A stretch of DNA of 64,000 bases from Acetobacter lambici. GTDB taxonomy: Bacteria > Pseudomonadota > Alphaproteobacteria > Acetobacterales > Acetobacteraceae. The stretch spans positions 248,001-312,000 of the forward strand of contig NZ_WOTD01000001.1 of NCBI RefSeq assembly GCF_011516885.1. The letters run 5' to 3'. A program made the translations under genes and the position numbers. Under the pieces are notes generated by a model. The model saw only the letters and a program-made list of their open reading frames with translations. It was not told the origin of the DNA and searched no databases. This document shows positions 37,221 through 47,070 of this stretch, piece by piece (within the stretch, counting starts at the first letter, position 1; each line of letters begins with the position of its first letter).

Positions 37221-38633
37221 TTGCACATGCCCATGTCAATCGACTCCATTATAGCCCGCATTGGCGGAGCAGACGCCACGGCGCGGCTGACCGGCGTTGG
37301 CACCGAGGCCATTCGCAAATGGCGGCAGGCGCAGGCCATTCCCTCCCGCCATTGGACAGCCATTGCCCAGGCCACGGGTCTTTCCCTTCAGGACCTCCAG
37401 CCCGCACCCGCAGTTACAGACAGACCCTCCCCGCTTGCGGGAGGCAGCCAGACAGGATCATCCATGCCTCAAGCCCGCCCGGATGGCGCGACCGCCGCTC
37501 TTGTTCTCGCTGATGGCAGCGTATTGTGGGGGAAAGGCTTTGGTGCCTTCACACCCAAACCCGCCATTGGGGAAATCTGCTTTTCCACCGGCATGACCGG
37601 GTATCAGGAAACCCTGACCGACCCTTCCTTTGCCGGGCAGATCATCACCTTCACCTTCCCGCATATCGGCAACGTTGGCACGAATGCGGAGGATGACGAG
37701 GCCACGCGCCCCGCAGCTCTTGGGCTGGTGGTCAAGGAAGACCCGACCGAGCAGGCCAACTGGCGCGCGACCAGCAGTCTGGATGCGTGGCTCAAGCAGC
37801 ACGGCACCCCCAGCATTGCCGGCGTGGACACCCGCAGCCTGACCCTGAAAATCCGCGATGGTGGCGCACAGACCGCAGCCCTCGTATTCCCCGCCGACGG
37901 CAAGTTTGATCTGGACGCCATTGCCGCCGCAGTTACCGCGTGGCCGGGGCTGGAGGGCATGGACCTTGCCAAGGAAGTCACCTGCACAGCACCCTATGAA
38001 TGGTCCGAAGGTGTATGGTCGTGGCCTGCCAACACCGCAGCCCCCACAGGCAAACGCCGCAAGGTTGTCGCCGTGGATTACGGGGCCAAACGCAACATCC
38101 TGCGCTGCCTTGTCAGTGCCGGGTGCGACGTGACCGTGGTCCCCGCCACCACCACGGGCGAGCAGATACTGGCACTCAAACCCGAAGGTGTGTTCCTCTC
38201 CAACGGTCCGGGGGACCCTGCGGCCACCGCCACCTACGCCGTGCCCGCCATCCGCACCGTGCTGGAAGCTGGCATACCGCTGTTTGGCATCTGCCTCGGG
38301 CACCAGTTGCTTGCGCAAGCACTGGGGGCCAAGACCTACAAAATGGAACGCGGCCACCGGGGGGCTAACCAGCCCGTGCAGGACCTGGCAACCGGCAAGG
38401 TGGAAATTACCAGCCAGAACCACGGTTTTGCCGTAGATGCCAAAACCCTGCCCGAAAACGCGCATGTCACCCACGTCAGCCTGTTTGATGGCTCGAACGA
38501 AGGTCTGGCATCGGATAAATACGCAGCGTTTTCCGTGCAGTACCACCCCGAAGCAAGCCCCGGCCCGTCCGACAGTTTTTATCTGTTCGAACGCTTTGTC
38601 ACCCTGATCGACACCAACGGCGTCAAGCACTAA
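37221..38633 (+). CDS. carA: Carbamoyl-phosphate synthase small subunit with N-terminal HTH-like domain
   Basis: Glutaminase subunit that feeds ammonia to CarB for carbamoyl phosphate (arginine and pyrimidine synthesis). 470 residues instead of about 380-390. Residues about 6-55 ([26 protein letters not shown] and [20 protein letters not shown]) form a helix-turn-helix-like unit similar to the short domain I recall NCBI naming carph-isopro, joined by a Pro/Ser-rich linker. The CPSase small-chain domain starts near 90 ([16 protein letters not shown]); the GATase has the nucleophile Cys in [15 protein letters not shown] and [15 protein letters not shown] six bases before TTG 37221 (or 12 before ATG 37227) supports translation of the extension. 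An internal ATG at 37464 with AGGA could give a short form. Confidence 0.92.
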   Translation: MHMPMSIDSIIARIGGADATARLTGVGTEAIRKWRQAQAIPSRHWTAIAQATGLSLQDLQPAPAVTDRPSPLAGGSQTGSSMPQARPDGATAALVLADGSVLWGKGFGAFTPKPAIGEICFSTGMTGYQETLTDPSFAGQIITFTFPHIGNVGTNAEDDEATRPAALGLVVKEDPTEQANWRATSSLDAWLKQHGTPSIAGVDTRSLTLKIRDGGAQTAALVFPADGKFDLDAIAAAVTAWPGLEGMDLAKEVTCTAPYEWSEGVWSWPANTAAPTGKRRKVVAVDYGAKRNILRCLVSAGCDVTVVPATTTGEQILALKPEGVFLSNGPGDPAATATYAVPAIRTVLEAGIPLFGICLGHQLLAQALGAKTYKMERGHRGANQPVQDLATGKVEITSQNHGFAVDAKTLPENAHVTHVSLFDGSNEGLASDKYAAFSVQYHPEASPGPSDSFYLFERFVTLIDTNGVKH

Positions 38634-38649
38634 CAGGACCGAACGCATC

Positions 38650-41600
38650 ATGCCCAAACGGACAGACATCCGCTCCATCCTCATCATCGGCGCCGGTCCC
38701 ATTGTTATCGGTCAGGCGTGCGAGTTCGACTATTCCGGCGCGCAGGCCTGCAAGGCCCTGCGGGAGGAGGGTTACCGGGTTATTCTGGTCAACTCCAACC
38801 CCGCCACCATCATGACCGACCCCGGCCTTGCGGACGCCACCTATGTGGAGCCCATTACGCCAGAAGTGGTCGAGCGCATTATTCTCAAGGAAAAGCCCGA
38901 CGCGGTCCTGCCAACCATGGGTGGGCAGACAGCGCTGAACACAGCCATGGCGCTGCATGCCTCGGGCTTTTTGGAAAAGCATAATGTTGAACTGATCGGC
39001 GCGAAAGCCGACGTGATCGACCGCGCAGAAGACCGGCAGAAGTTCCGCGAGGCCATGGACGCCATTGGCATTGAAAGCCCACGCAGCTTTATTGCCCACA
39101 CACTAGCCGAAGCGCACGAAGCGCTCAAGCAGATCGGCTTCCCCACCATTATCCGCCCCTCCTTTACCATGGGTGGTTCGGGCGGCGGTATTGCCTATAA
39201 CCGCGAGGAGTTCGAGCGGATCATCCTCTCGGGTCTGGACGCCTCGCCCACCACGGAAGTGCTGGTCGAAGAGTCCGTGCTGGGCTGGAAAGAGTATGAA
39301 ATGGAAGTTGTGCGCGACACGGCGGACAACTGCATTATCATCTGCTCGATCGAAAACATCGACCCCATGGGCATCCATACGGGGGACTCCATTACAGTCG
39401 CGCCCGCCCTTACGCTGACCGACAAGGAATACCAGCGTATGCGCGATGCCTCGCTGGCATGCCTGCGCGCCATTGGGGTGGAAACGGGTGGTTCCAACGT
39501 GCAGTTCGGCATTAACCCCGCCGATGGCCGCATGGTTGTGATCGAGATGAACCCCCGTGTCTCGCGCTCATCCGCCCTTGCGTCCAAGGCTACGGGCTTC
39601 CCCATTGCCAAGGTCGCAGCCAAACTTGCGGTTGGCTACACGCTGGATGAGCTGAAAAACGACATCACGCGCACAACTCCGGCCTCCTTCGAGCCGACCA
39701 TTGACTACGTTGTGGTCAAAATTCCGCGCTTTACGTTTGAAAAATTCCCCGGCGCTCCGGCTCTGCTCTCCACCTCCATGAAGTCGGTTGGTGAGGCCAT
39801 GGCCATTGGCCGCTCCTTCCCCGAGGCACTCCAGAAGGGCCTGCGCTCGATGGAAACCGGCCTGCACGGGCTGGACCCGGTGGAAGCCCCCGGCGATGGT
39901 GGGGAAGACGCATTCCGCGCCGCCCTCTCCCAGCCCCGGCCCGAGCGTATTCTTATGGCCGCTCAGGCGCTGCGTGCAGGCCTGTCGGTTGAGGCCATTC
40001 ATGAAGCCTGCAAGTTTGAGCCGTGGTTCCTGCGCGAGATGGAAAAAATCATCCGTGCCGAGCGCGAGGTCGAACACCACGGTCTGCCCAAGGACGCACA
40101 GAGCCTGCGCCGCCTGAAGGCCCTTGGCTTTTCAGACGTGCAACTCTCCCGCCTGTCGGGCACACAGCCCGAGGAAGTGGACGAGCTGCGCACAAAAGCG
40201 GGCGTAACACCGGTCTACCGCCGGATTGATACGTGCGCTGGCGAGTTTACCTCCGCAACACCGTACATGTATTCCAGCTACGAAGGGCATTTTGCCCCCC
40301 CGATCTGTGAATCCAACCCGACAGACCGCGAAAAGATCATTATCCTTGGGGGTGGTCCCAACCGCATTGGTCAGGGGATCGAGTTCGACTATTGCTGTGT
40401 TCATGCCGCCTACGCCCTGCGTGAGGCCGGGTATGAAACCATTATGGTCAACTGCAACCCCGAGACGGTCTCCACCGACTACGACACATCCGACCGTCTG
40501 TATTTTGAACCCCTTACGGCCGAGGACGTCATTGCCCTGATCCGTTGCGAACAGCGCAACGGCACGGTCAAGGGCTGCATTGTGCAGTATGGCGGACAGA
40601 CCCCGCTCAAACTCTCCCGCGCACTGGAAGCGGCTGGCATTCCGCTGCTGGGCACACCAGCCGATGCCATTGACCGGGCAGAGGACCGCGAGCGCTTTCA
40701 GGCCATGTTGCACACACTTGGTCTGCGCCAGCCCGAAAACGGCATTGCCCGCAGCCCCGAGGAAGCCGAAGCTGTGGCCGAGCGCGTGGGCTACCCCGTA
40801 GTCGTGCGTCCGTCCTACGTGCTGGGTGGCCGGGCGATGGAAATTGTGTATGACCGCGCCTCCCTCCAGCGTTACATGCGTGACGTGCTGCGCGTTGCCG
40901 GGCACGAAATTTCCTCCGGCCCCATTCTGCTCGACCGCTACCTGAACGAAGCGATCGAAGCCGATGTGGACTGCATTGCCGATGGCACGGACGTGTACGT
41001 GGCAGGCGTTATGGAACACATTGAGGAAGCGGGCATTCACTCGGGCGACAGCGCCTGCGCACTGCCGCCCTATACCCTCTCCCCCGCCATTGTGACCGAG
41101 CTTAAGGCCCAGACCGAGGCCATGGCGCGTGAGCTTGGCATTGTGGGGCTGATGAACGTCCAATACGCGATCAAGGATCAGGAGATCTTTGTGCTGGAGG
41201 TCAATCCGCGTGCCTCGCGCACCGTGCCGTTCGTGGCCAAGGCAACGGGGGTTCCGGTTGCCAAGATTGGCGCACGGGTTATGGCGGGCAGCAAGCTGAG
41301 CGGCTTTAATCTGGACGACCGGGCCGTGGTGCCGCACGTGGCTGTCAAGGAGGCGGTGTTCCCCTTCAACCGCTTTGCCGAAGTGGACACCATTCTGGGG
41401 CCGGAAATGCGCTCCACGGGTGAGGTCATGGGGCTGGATACGTCCTTTGAGCGGGCCTTTGCCAAATCACAGCTTGGGGCTGGCGTGCGCCTGCCCATGA
41501 GTGGCACGGTGTTCCTGTCCGTGCGGGAGAGCGACAAACCGCAACTGCCCCCGCTGGGCCGCCTGCTGGCCTCCATGGGCTTTAAAATCGTGGCAACACG

Positions 41601-41904
41601 GGGCACGGCGCGCAAGCTGCGTGACTCCGGGATCGAGGTCAGTGTGGTCAACAAGGTGCTCGAAGGCCGCCCGCATTGCGTGGACGCCATTCGCTCGGGC
41701 GAAGTGCAGATGGTCATTAACACCGCACAGGGCGCACAGTCCGTGGCGGACAGTTTTGACATCCGCCGTTCCGCCCTTGTACTGGGCATTCCGCACTACA
41801 CCACCATGGCGGGCGCACGCGCTGCAATCCACGCTATTGCGGCAATGCGCGAAGGACCGCTTGATGTTGCGCCACTTCAGTCATACTTTAGTGGTTCGTT
41901 CTGA
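38650..41904 (+). CDS. carB: Carbamoyl-phosphate synthase large subunit
   Basis: 1084 residues. Two homologous ATP-grasp halves: the first (about 1-400) with [41 protein letters not shown] and [22 protein letters not shown]; the second (about 560-940) with [42 protein letters not shown] and [22 protein letters not shown]. The C-terminal MGS-like allosteric domain (about 945-1084) has [35 protein letters not shown] 16-base gap follows carA, so the pair is one operon. Length is normal. Confidence 0.97.
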   Translation: MPKRTDIRSILIIGAGPIVIGQACEFDYSGAQACKALREEGYRVILVNSNPATIMTDPGLADATYVEPITPEVVERIILKEKPDAVLPTMGGQTALNTAMALHASGFLEKHNVELIGAKADVIDRAEDRQKFREAMDAIGIESPRSFIAHTLAEAHEALKQIGFPTIIRPSFTMGGSGGGIAYNREEFERIILSGLDASPTTEVLVEESVLGWKEYEMEVVRDTADNCIIICSIENIDPMGIHTGDSITVAPALTLTDKEYQRMRDASLACLRAIGVETGGSNVQFGINPADGRMVVIEMNPRVSRSSALASKATGFPIAKVAAKLAVGYTLDELKNDITRTTPASFEPTIDYVVVKIPRFTFEKFPGAPALLSTSMKSVGEAMAIGRSFPEALQKGLRSMETGLHGLDPVEAPGDGGEDAFRAALSQPRPERILMAAQALRAGLSVEAIHEACKFEPWFLREMEKIIRAEREVEHHGLPKDAQSLRRLKALGFSDVQLSRLSGTQPEEVDELRTKAGVTPVYRRIDTCAGEFTSATPYMYSSYEGHFAPPICESNPTDREKIIILGGGPNRIGQGIEFDYCCVHAAYALREAGYETIMVNCNPETVSTDYDTSDRLYFEPLTAEDVIALIRCEQRNGTVKGCIVQYGGQTPLKLSRALEAAGIPLLGTPADAIDRAEDRERFQAMLHTLGLRQPENGIARSPEEAEAVAERVGYPVVVRPSYVLGGRAMEIVYDRASLQRYMRDVLRVAGHEISSGPILLDRYLNEAIEADVDCIADGTDVYVAGVMEHIEEAGIHSGDSACALPPYTLSPAIVTELKAQTEAMARELGIVGLMNVQYAIKDQEIFVLEVNPRASRTVPFVAKATGVPVAKIGARVMAGSKLSGFNLDDRAVVPHVAVKEAVFPFNRFAEVDTILGPEMRSTGEVMGLDTSFERAFAKSQLGAGVRLPMSGTVFLSVRESDKPQLPPLGRLLASMGFKIVATRGTARKLRDSGIEVSVVNKVLEGRPHCVDAIRSGEVQMVINTAQGAQSVADSFDIRRSALVLGIPHYTTMAGARAAIHAIAAMREGPLDVAPLQSYFSGSF

Positions 41905-42010
41905 GCGCACGGGGTAGCCGGACCGGCTGCCCCATCCGTTCCATGCCGGGCCAAACCCCACGAGTGTGAGGCGTCACCCGACGCGAATATTGATGTAACT
42001 ACTGCGCCGG

Positions 42011-42032
42011 GCCGGCAGGTCCGGCAGCTTTT
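42011..42032 (+). terminator. Possible terminator between carB and greA
   Basis: GCCGG-N5-CCGGC is followed by AGCTTTTATT, a weak U-tract. Another hairpin without a T-run (GGGGTAGCCG / CGGCTGCCCC) lies at 41911-41933 right after carB. Confidence 0.4.
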
Positions 42033-42048
42033 ATTCTGGGGACACGTC

Positions 42049-42522
42049 TTGCAGAAAACTCCAATGACGGGCAAGGGCCTGCTACAGCTTGAAGATGAGC
42101 TGCGCAGGCTCCGGTCAGAAGAACGCCCGGCTGTTATCCGCGCCATTGCGGAAGCCCGCAGCCATGGCGACCTTTCGGAAAATGCTGAATACCATGCCGC
42201 GCGTGAGCGCCAGTCCTTTATTGAAGGACGCATTCAGGAACTGGAAGAACTGATCTCCACCGCCGAGGTGATCGAGCCTTCCTCCCTGTCTGGCAGCCAT
42301 GTCAAATTTGGCGCGACCGTGTGCCTTGTTGACGAGGATACGGACAAGGAAATCACCTACCAGATCGTTGGCCTGCACGAGGCGGACATCAAACAGAGCA
42401 AAATTTCCATCTCATCCCCGCTCGCCAAGTCCCTTATAGGCAAGCAGGAAGGCGACACCGTGTCCGTGCCTGCTCCTGGTGGAGACCGGACTTACGAAAT
42501 CCTGTCCGTCAAATTCATCTGA
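42049..42522 (+). CDS. greA: Transcription elongation factor GreA
   Basis: Stimulates transcript cleavage by backtracked RNA polymerase. 157 residues. The N-terminal coiled-coil starts with the conserved [51 protein letters not shown], carrying the acidic tip residues D and E; the C-terminal FKBP-like domain has [34 protein letters not shown]. The TTG at 42049 fits the family start (M-x-K-x-P-M-T) and GGGGA lies six bases upstream. ilvA starts one base after its stop. Confidence 0.95.
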   Translation: MQKTPMTGKGLLQLEDELRRLRSEERPAVIRAIAEARSHGDLSENAEYHAARERQSFIEGRIQELEELISTAEVIEPSSLSGSHVKFGATVCLVDEDTDKEITYQIVGLHEADIKQSKISISSPLAKSLIGKQEGDTVSVPAPGGDRTYEILSVKFI

Positions 42523-42523
42523 C

Positions 42524-43720
42524 ATGATCTCGTTCGAAGATGTCACCGCCGCGGCCGAGCGCATTCGTGGCAAGGTTATCCGCACGCCAACGCTGGCCTC
42601 GCACGCACTCTCCCGCGCGACGGGGGCGGACATTACGCTCAAGCTGGAAAACCTTCAGGCGGTCGGCTCCTTCAAGGAACGTGGGGCGGCCAACAAGCTG
42701 GCCCTGCTGACCCCGGAGGAACGCGCGCGCGGCGTAATAGCTGTATCCGCTGGCAATCACGCTCAGGGTGTTGCCCGCCACGCCAGCCTGCTGGGTATTG
42801 ACGCGGTTATTGTCATGCCCAAATTCACCCCCGCGGGCAAAGTGGTGCGGACCCGCAACTGGGGTGCGCGCGTGGTGCTAGAAGGCGAGACCTTTGCCGA
42901 AGCCCTGATGTTCGCGCAGGACATGCAGGCCCGCGAGGGCCGGACCTTTGTCCATCCGTATGATGATGCCGCCGTTATGGCTGGCCAAGGCACCTGCGCG
43001 CTGGAACTGCTGGAAGACGCGGGCGATCTGGACATGCTGGTAGCCCCCATTGGCGGCGGTGGCCTGCTGGCGGGCTGTTCCATTGCCGCGCGCGCCATGC
43101 GCCCCAATATGGAACTGATTGGCGTGCAGGTTGAATCCTACGATTCCCTTTCCGCCTTCCCCGGCCCCGCCACACACCCCAATGGCGGTTCCACCATTGC
43201 CGAGGGCATTGCCGTACTCCAGATTGGCACACAGACGGATGAGGTCATACGCAAACAGGTCGACAAGGTTCTGGTTGTCTCCGAATGTGCGATTGAAAAT
43301 GCCATTACCCTGCTGGCCGAAGGGGCAAAGCAGGTAAGCGAGGGCGCTGGGGCCGCAGCCCTTGCCGCCTTGCTGACCTACCCCGAACTGTTCCGAAGCA
43401 AAAAGGTCGCACTCCCCATTTCTGGCGGGAATATCGACAGCCGCATTCTGGCCAACACCCTCCTGCGCGCCATGCTGCGTGATGGCCGCATCCTGCGTCT
43501 GGTCATGGAAATTCCCGACCGGCCGGGTGTTCTGGCCGATATTTCCAAAACCATTGGGGAAGCAGGCGGCAACATTATAGAAGTGTCGCACCAGCGGCTT
43601 TTTGCAGCCCCATCCGTGCAGGCCGCCCAGTTGGAAGTCATGATCGAAGCGCGTGACCCTGAACACGCAGCCCTTATTACCAAAGCGCTTGGTCTGTCCT
43701 ACATCGTGCGCAGGGCGTAA
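42524..43720 (+). CDS. ilvA: Threonine ammonia-lyase (threonine dehydratase)
   Basis: PLP enzyme converting threonine to 2-oxobutanoate, the first step of isoleucine synthesis or threonine catabolism. 398 residues. PLP lysine K51 lies in VGSFKERGAANKL; the phosphate-binding glycine loop is APIGGGGLLAG; SAGNHAQGVA and ISGGNID are also typical. The C-terminus (about 325-398) is a single ACT domain (LVMEIPDRPGVLADISKTIGEAGGNIIEVSHQR). The single ACT and length resemble TdcB-like and alphaproteobacterial IlvA forms. ATG 42524 starts one base after greA and is probably translationally coupled. A strong terminator follows. Confidence 0.93.
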   Translation: MISFEDVTAAAERIRGKVIRTPTLASHALSRATGADITLKLENLQAVGSFKERGAANKLALLTPEERARGVIAVSAGNHAQGVARHASLLGIDAVIVMPKFTPAGKVVRTRNWGARVVLEGETFAEALMFAQDMQAREGRTFVHPYDDAAVMAGQGTCALELLEDAGDLDMLVAPIGGGGLLAGCSIAARAMRPNMELIGVQVESYDSLSAFPGPATHPNGGSTIAEGIAVLQIGTQTDEVIRKQVDKVLVVSECAIENAITLLAEGAKQVSEGAGAAALAALLTYPELFRSKKVALPISGGNIDSRILANTLLRAMLRDGRILRLVMEIPDRPGVLADISKTIGEAGGNIIEVSHQRLFAAPSVQAAQLEVMIEARDPEHAALITKALGLSYIVRRA

Positions 43721-43748
43721 GGGCTCCTCCGCACTTTTGACCGCACGC

Positions 43749-43787
43749 AAAACGGGGTGGTGGAGCGCATTCCACCACCCCGTTTTT
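43749..43787 (+). terminator. Strong intrinsic terminator after ilvA
   Basis: Perfect 16-base arms AAAACGGGGTGGTGGA and TCCACCACCCCGTTTT around GCGCAT, ending in a T-run. The A-run on the left could also make it bidirectional. Confidence 0.95.
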
Positions 43788-43887
43788 ATGCCTCCTGCCC
43801 CCCTGCTCCGTGACCTCTTTATCTTCCCCGCGTTTTGGTGGCATTATTCACGCCATAACCAAAAAACATAAGAAGAGGTCCAACTCC

Positions 43888-45426
43888 ATGCCATCCACCC
43901 ATACCCCCCAAAAGCGCACCGCCATGCTGGTCATTCTTGACGGATTTGGCTGGCGGGAAGACTCGTCGGACAACGCCGTGCAATTGGCCAGAACGCCCAA
44001 TTTTGACCGGCTGTGGCAGGCAAACCCGCACAGCTTTTTGCGCACAAGTGGCGAGGATGTGGGCCTGCCGGAAGGGCAGATGGGCAATTCGGAGGTCGGG
44101 CACCTCAATATCGGGGCGGGCCGGGTGGTCATGCAGGAACTGCCGCGTATTTTTGCCGCCATTGCAGATGGCTCTCTGGCGCGCAATCCGGCTTTGACCG
44201 ATTTTATTGCAACGCTCAAAAAAACCGGGGGCACATGCCACCTTATGGGGCTTGTCTCCGCTGGGGGGGTCCATTCTCATCAGGACCACGCGGCAGCCCT
44301 TGCCCGTATTGTAAGTGACGCCGGAGTGCCTGTAGCACTCCACCTGTTTACTGACGGGCGCGACACGGCCCCCCGCTCGGCCGCAACCTACCTGCAACAG
44401 CTCCGCGCTGCACTGCCTGCCACAGTGCAGCTTGCCACCATTTCCGGCCGGTATTACGCCATGGACCGTGACAAACGCTGGGACCGGGTGGAAAAAGCCT
44501 ACAACGCCCTGCTCAGTGCAACCGGCCCGCAGGCCGGAACACCAGAAGAGGTTGTCAGCGCTGCCTACGCGCAGGATGTATCGGACGAGTTCATCCTCCC
44601 CACTGTGCTGGATGGCTATACGGGCATGAAGGATGGAGACGGCATTCTCTCCTTCAACTTCCGTGCAGACCGCATCCGCCAGTTGATGGACGCATTGCTG
44701 GAGCCGGACTTTACTGGTTTTGCCCGCGGCAAGGTCGTGCATTTTGCCGCAGCCCTTGCCATGACCCATTACAGCGACGCTCTGGCAAACCGCATGACCG
44801 TTCTGTTCCCACCAGAGGAACTGACCAATCTGCTGGGTGAGGTGGTGGCGCAGGCCGGGCTACGCCAGCTCCGCATGGCGGAGACCGAAAAATACCCCCA
44901 CGTCACCTACTTCATGAACGGTGGGCGCGAAAAACTGTTTGAAGGCGAAGACCGCATTCTGGTGCCTTCCCCCAAAGTGGCCACCTACGACCTGCAACCC
45001 GAAATGTCCGCCCCCGAACTGACCGACAAGGCGGTGGCCGCCATCAAGAGCGGGGAATACGACCTGATTGTCCTCAACTTTGCCAACCCGGACATGGTTG
45101 GCCATACCGGAGTGCTGGCCGCGGCCATTACAGCAGTGGAAACAGTGGATACCGGGCTGGGCCGCATTGCACACGCACTGGAGGAAGAAGGCGGCGTTCT
45201 GCTGGTTACTGCCGACCATGGCAACTGCGAAACCATGAAAGACCCGCAAACCGGTGGCCCACACACAGCGCACACGCTCAACCTTGTGCCCTTTATTGTA
45301 GCGGGCGCCAAAGCAGGCCAACTGCATGATGGCGGCAAACTGGCCGACCTTGCCCCGACCTTGCTGGATATTCTGCACCTGCCCAAACCAGCCGAAATGA
45401 CAGGCCAGTCCCTGCTTGCGCACTGA
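43888..45426 (+). CDS. gpmI: 2,3-bisphosphoglycerate-independent phosphoglycerate mutase
   Basis: Interconverts 3- and 2-phosphoglycerate using two Mn ions. 512 residues, family length. Alkaline-phosphatase-like core: AMLVILDGFGWRED (metal Asp), MGNSEVGHLNIGAGRVVMQ (phosphorylated Ser), the inserted phosphotransferase domain (about 85-300: GLVSAGGVHSHQDH, FTDGRDTAPRSA), and the C-terminal metal ligands NFANPDMVGHTG and VTADHGNCE. AAGAAGAGG upstream sets the ATG. envC begins directly after its stop, and the gpmI-envC-ctpA order is common in Alphaproteobacteria. Confidence 0.96.
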   Translation: MPSTHTPQKRTAMLVILDGFGWREDSSDNAVQLARTPNFDRLWQANPHSFLRTSGEDVGLPEGQMGNSEVGHLNIGAGRVVMQELPRIFAAIADGSLARNPALTDFIATLKKTGGTCHLMGLVSAGGVHSHQDHAAALARIVSDAGVPVALHLFTDGRDTAPRSAATYLQQLRAALPATVQLATISGRYYAMDRDKRWDRVEKAYNALLSATGPQAGTPEEVVSAAYAQDVSDEFILPTVLDGYTGMKDGDGILSFNFRADRIRQLMDALLEPDFTGFARGKVVHFAAALAMTHYSDALANRMTVLFPPEELTNLLGEVVAQAGLRQLRMAETEKYPHVTYFMNGGREKLFEGEDRILVPSPKVATYDLQPEMSAPELTDKAVAAIKSGEYDLIVLNFANPDMVGHTGVLAAAITAVETVDTGLGRIAHALEEEGGVLLVTADHGNCETMKDPQTGGPHTAHTLNLVPFIVAGAKAGQLHDGGKLADLAPTLLDILHLPKPAEMTGQSLLAH

Positions 45427-46887
45427 ATGACCAGCCCCCGGCCACCTTTTTGCACCCAAAGCCCATCTGCCAGAACGGGCAGAAAGCTGGCCGGGGCAGC
45501 AGCACTACTGCTGGGAGCAGGGATGCTCTGCCCTGCGCTGGCATGGAGTGCTGAGCACACAGGCACAACACACGCGGCCCGGACCCGGCAGGCAGGCTCC
45601 ACCACCACACACAAAAAACGCCACACGCTCCAAACCGGCACACAAACCCCGGACGGATTGGCTGATACACACGCCACCACACATGGTAGGCAGGGCCATT
45701 CCGTCCTACAGGCACAGGAAGCCGTGGCTGCCGCCCGTGCGCAGCACAAAGCCATGGAAATGGAAAAAGCCCGGCAGGCCACAGCCATTGAAGCCTCGCG
45801 CGCAAAAAATGATGCCGCACAGGCCGCCGCCGCTCAGGCAAAAAATCAGGCTCTGGCCCTGTCCGCCGCAACCGTTGCCGCAACAAGCCAGTTGCATGAT
45901 ACGGAACAGCAGATATCCGATCTGAGCGAGCGCATTACCGCAATCCGGGATGAACAGAGGAGCCTGCAGGCGGCCTTAAGCACCAATGCCCGAGCCCTTG
46001 GCCCTATTCTGCCACTGGCCGAGCGCCTGTCGCTCTATCCGTCAGACACCCTGCTGGCGGCCCCCGTGCCACAGGGGGATGCGGTCACCGGTTTTTTGAT
46101 CCTGCGTGGGCTGTCCCGGCAGATGGAAGTGCAGGCACAGGCCATGCGCACCCAGCAGGCACGTCTGAGCAGCGTGGATGAGGACCTCTCGGCCCAGTAT
46201 GCCACACTCGCGGGGCTCAAGCAGAACCAGAGCCAGCAGCGCGATACGGTGCGCCAGCAGGCAGCCCTTGCCCGCATTGCCCAGCAACAGGCTAGCAAAA
46301 TGGCGCAAAGTGCCGCACAGCAGTTGCTGGCGGCAACCCAGCGCGCCTCCAGCTTGCAGGACGCCATTGCTCGGCTGGACGCGCTGGAAGATACCGCCCG
46401 CGCCGCCTTGCAGCATGAGATTGCCGCTGCCGAACAGGCCCACCCGGCCGGACGGGTCCGCGCTGCCCGCCAGCAGGAAGCCACACTCAGCCGGAACGAA
46501 GGACCGGGGCTGGCCGAACGTGGCACGGGTGCTGGTGTGCAGCCCGTTGCGGGCAGGCTGGTTTCGGGCTGGGGGGTCGCCAGCGATTCTGGCCCCACAA
46601 CGGGCCTGACCTACCGCACCCCTCCGGGGGCCAGCGTGCGCGCCCCCTGTTCTGGCAGCGTGGACTTTGCCGGGGCGTTCCGCAGCTACGGCCAGATGGT
46701 GATTTTGAACTGTGGCCGACACTACCGCTTTGTTCTTGCTGGACTTTCCGAGTTGAGCGTGGACACCGCACAGAGTTTGACAAAAGGCGCGCCACTGGGA
46801 CACATGAGTGCAACAGGCAGTTCCGCCACACTTTTCATTCAGTTGCGTAACGGACAAAAAACCGTCAATCCCGCCCCCTTTCTGTAA
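45427..46887 (+). CDS. envC: EnvC-like murein hydrolase activator (degenerate LytM/M23)
   Basis: Predicted periplasmic coiled-coil protein of 486 residues. A signal-like segment (about 18-38, KLAGAAALLLGAGMLCPALAWSAE) precedes a low-complexity Thr/His region and long coiled coils (about 95-200 and 235-340). The C-terminal LytM-like domain (about 365-480) has RLVSGWGVASDSGPTTGLTYRTPPGASVRAPCSGSVDFAGAFRSYGQMVILNC. Zinc ligands of active M23 enzymes (H-x3-D and H-x-H) are missing: TTGLTYRT replaces the HTGID-type motif. That fits an EnvC-type activator of amidases rather than a peptidase, probably controlled by FtsEX (4192-5816). Directly abuts gpmI. Confidence 0.9.
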   Translation: MTSPRPPFCTQSPSARTGRKLAGAAALLLGAGMLCPALAWSAEHTGTTHAARTRQAGSTTTHKKRHTLQTGTQTPDGLADTHATTHGRQGHSVLQAQEAVAAARAQHKAMEMEKARQATAIEASRAKNDAAQAAAAQAKNQALALSAATVAATSQLHDTEQQISDLSERITAIRDEQRSLQAALSTNARALGPILPLAERLSLYPSDTLLAAPVPQGDAVTGFLILRGLSRQMEVQAQAMRTQQARLSSVDEDLSAQYATLAGLKQNQSQQRDTVRQQAALARIAQQQASKMAQSAAQQLLAATQRASSLQDAIARLDALEDTARAALQHEIAAAEQAHPAGRVRAARQQEATLSRNEGPGLAERGTGAGVQPVAGRLVSGWGVASDSGPTTGLTYRTPPGASVRAPCSGSVDFAGAFRSYGQMVILNCGRHYRFVLAGLSELSVDTAQSLTKGAPLGHMSATGSSATLFIQLRNGQKTVNPAPFL

Positions 46888-47070
46888 AGAGTGAGGCGGG
46901 TTGCGCTCTCTGGCTGTTCCCCTTCGTTGCGGAACACGCTAGTCTTGGGCAATATGCCGCCATGCTCCGGCACGGCGCGCAACGCACCCGACCGTGGTTG
47001 GCGCGCGCATTTGAAAAGACAGGAAGAACAAGCGCACGGGCCAAAGCCCTGCGACAGGAGACAAGATCGC

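Noticed and set aside
41911-41933. Hairpin right after carB as an intrinsic terminator
   Set aside because: The stem is good but no T-run follows; it may be a processing hairpin only.
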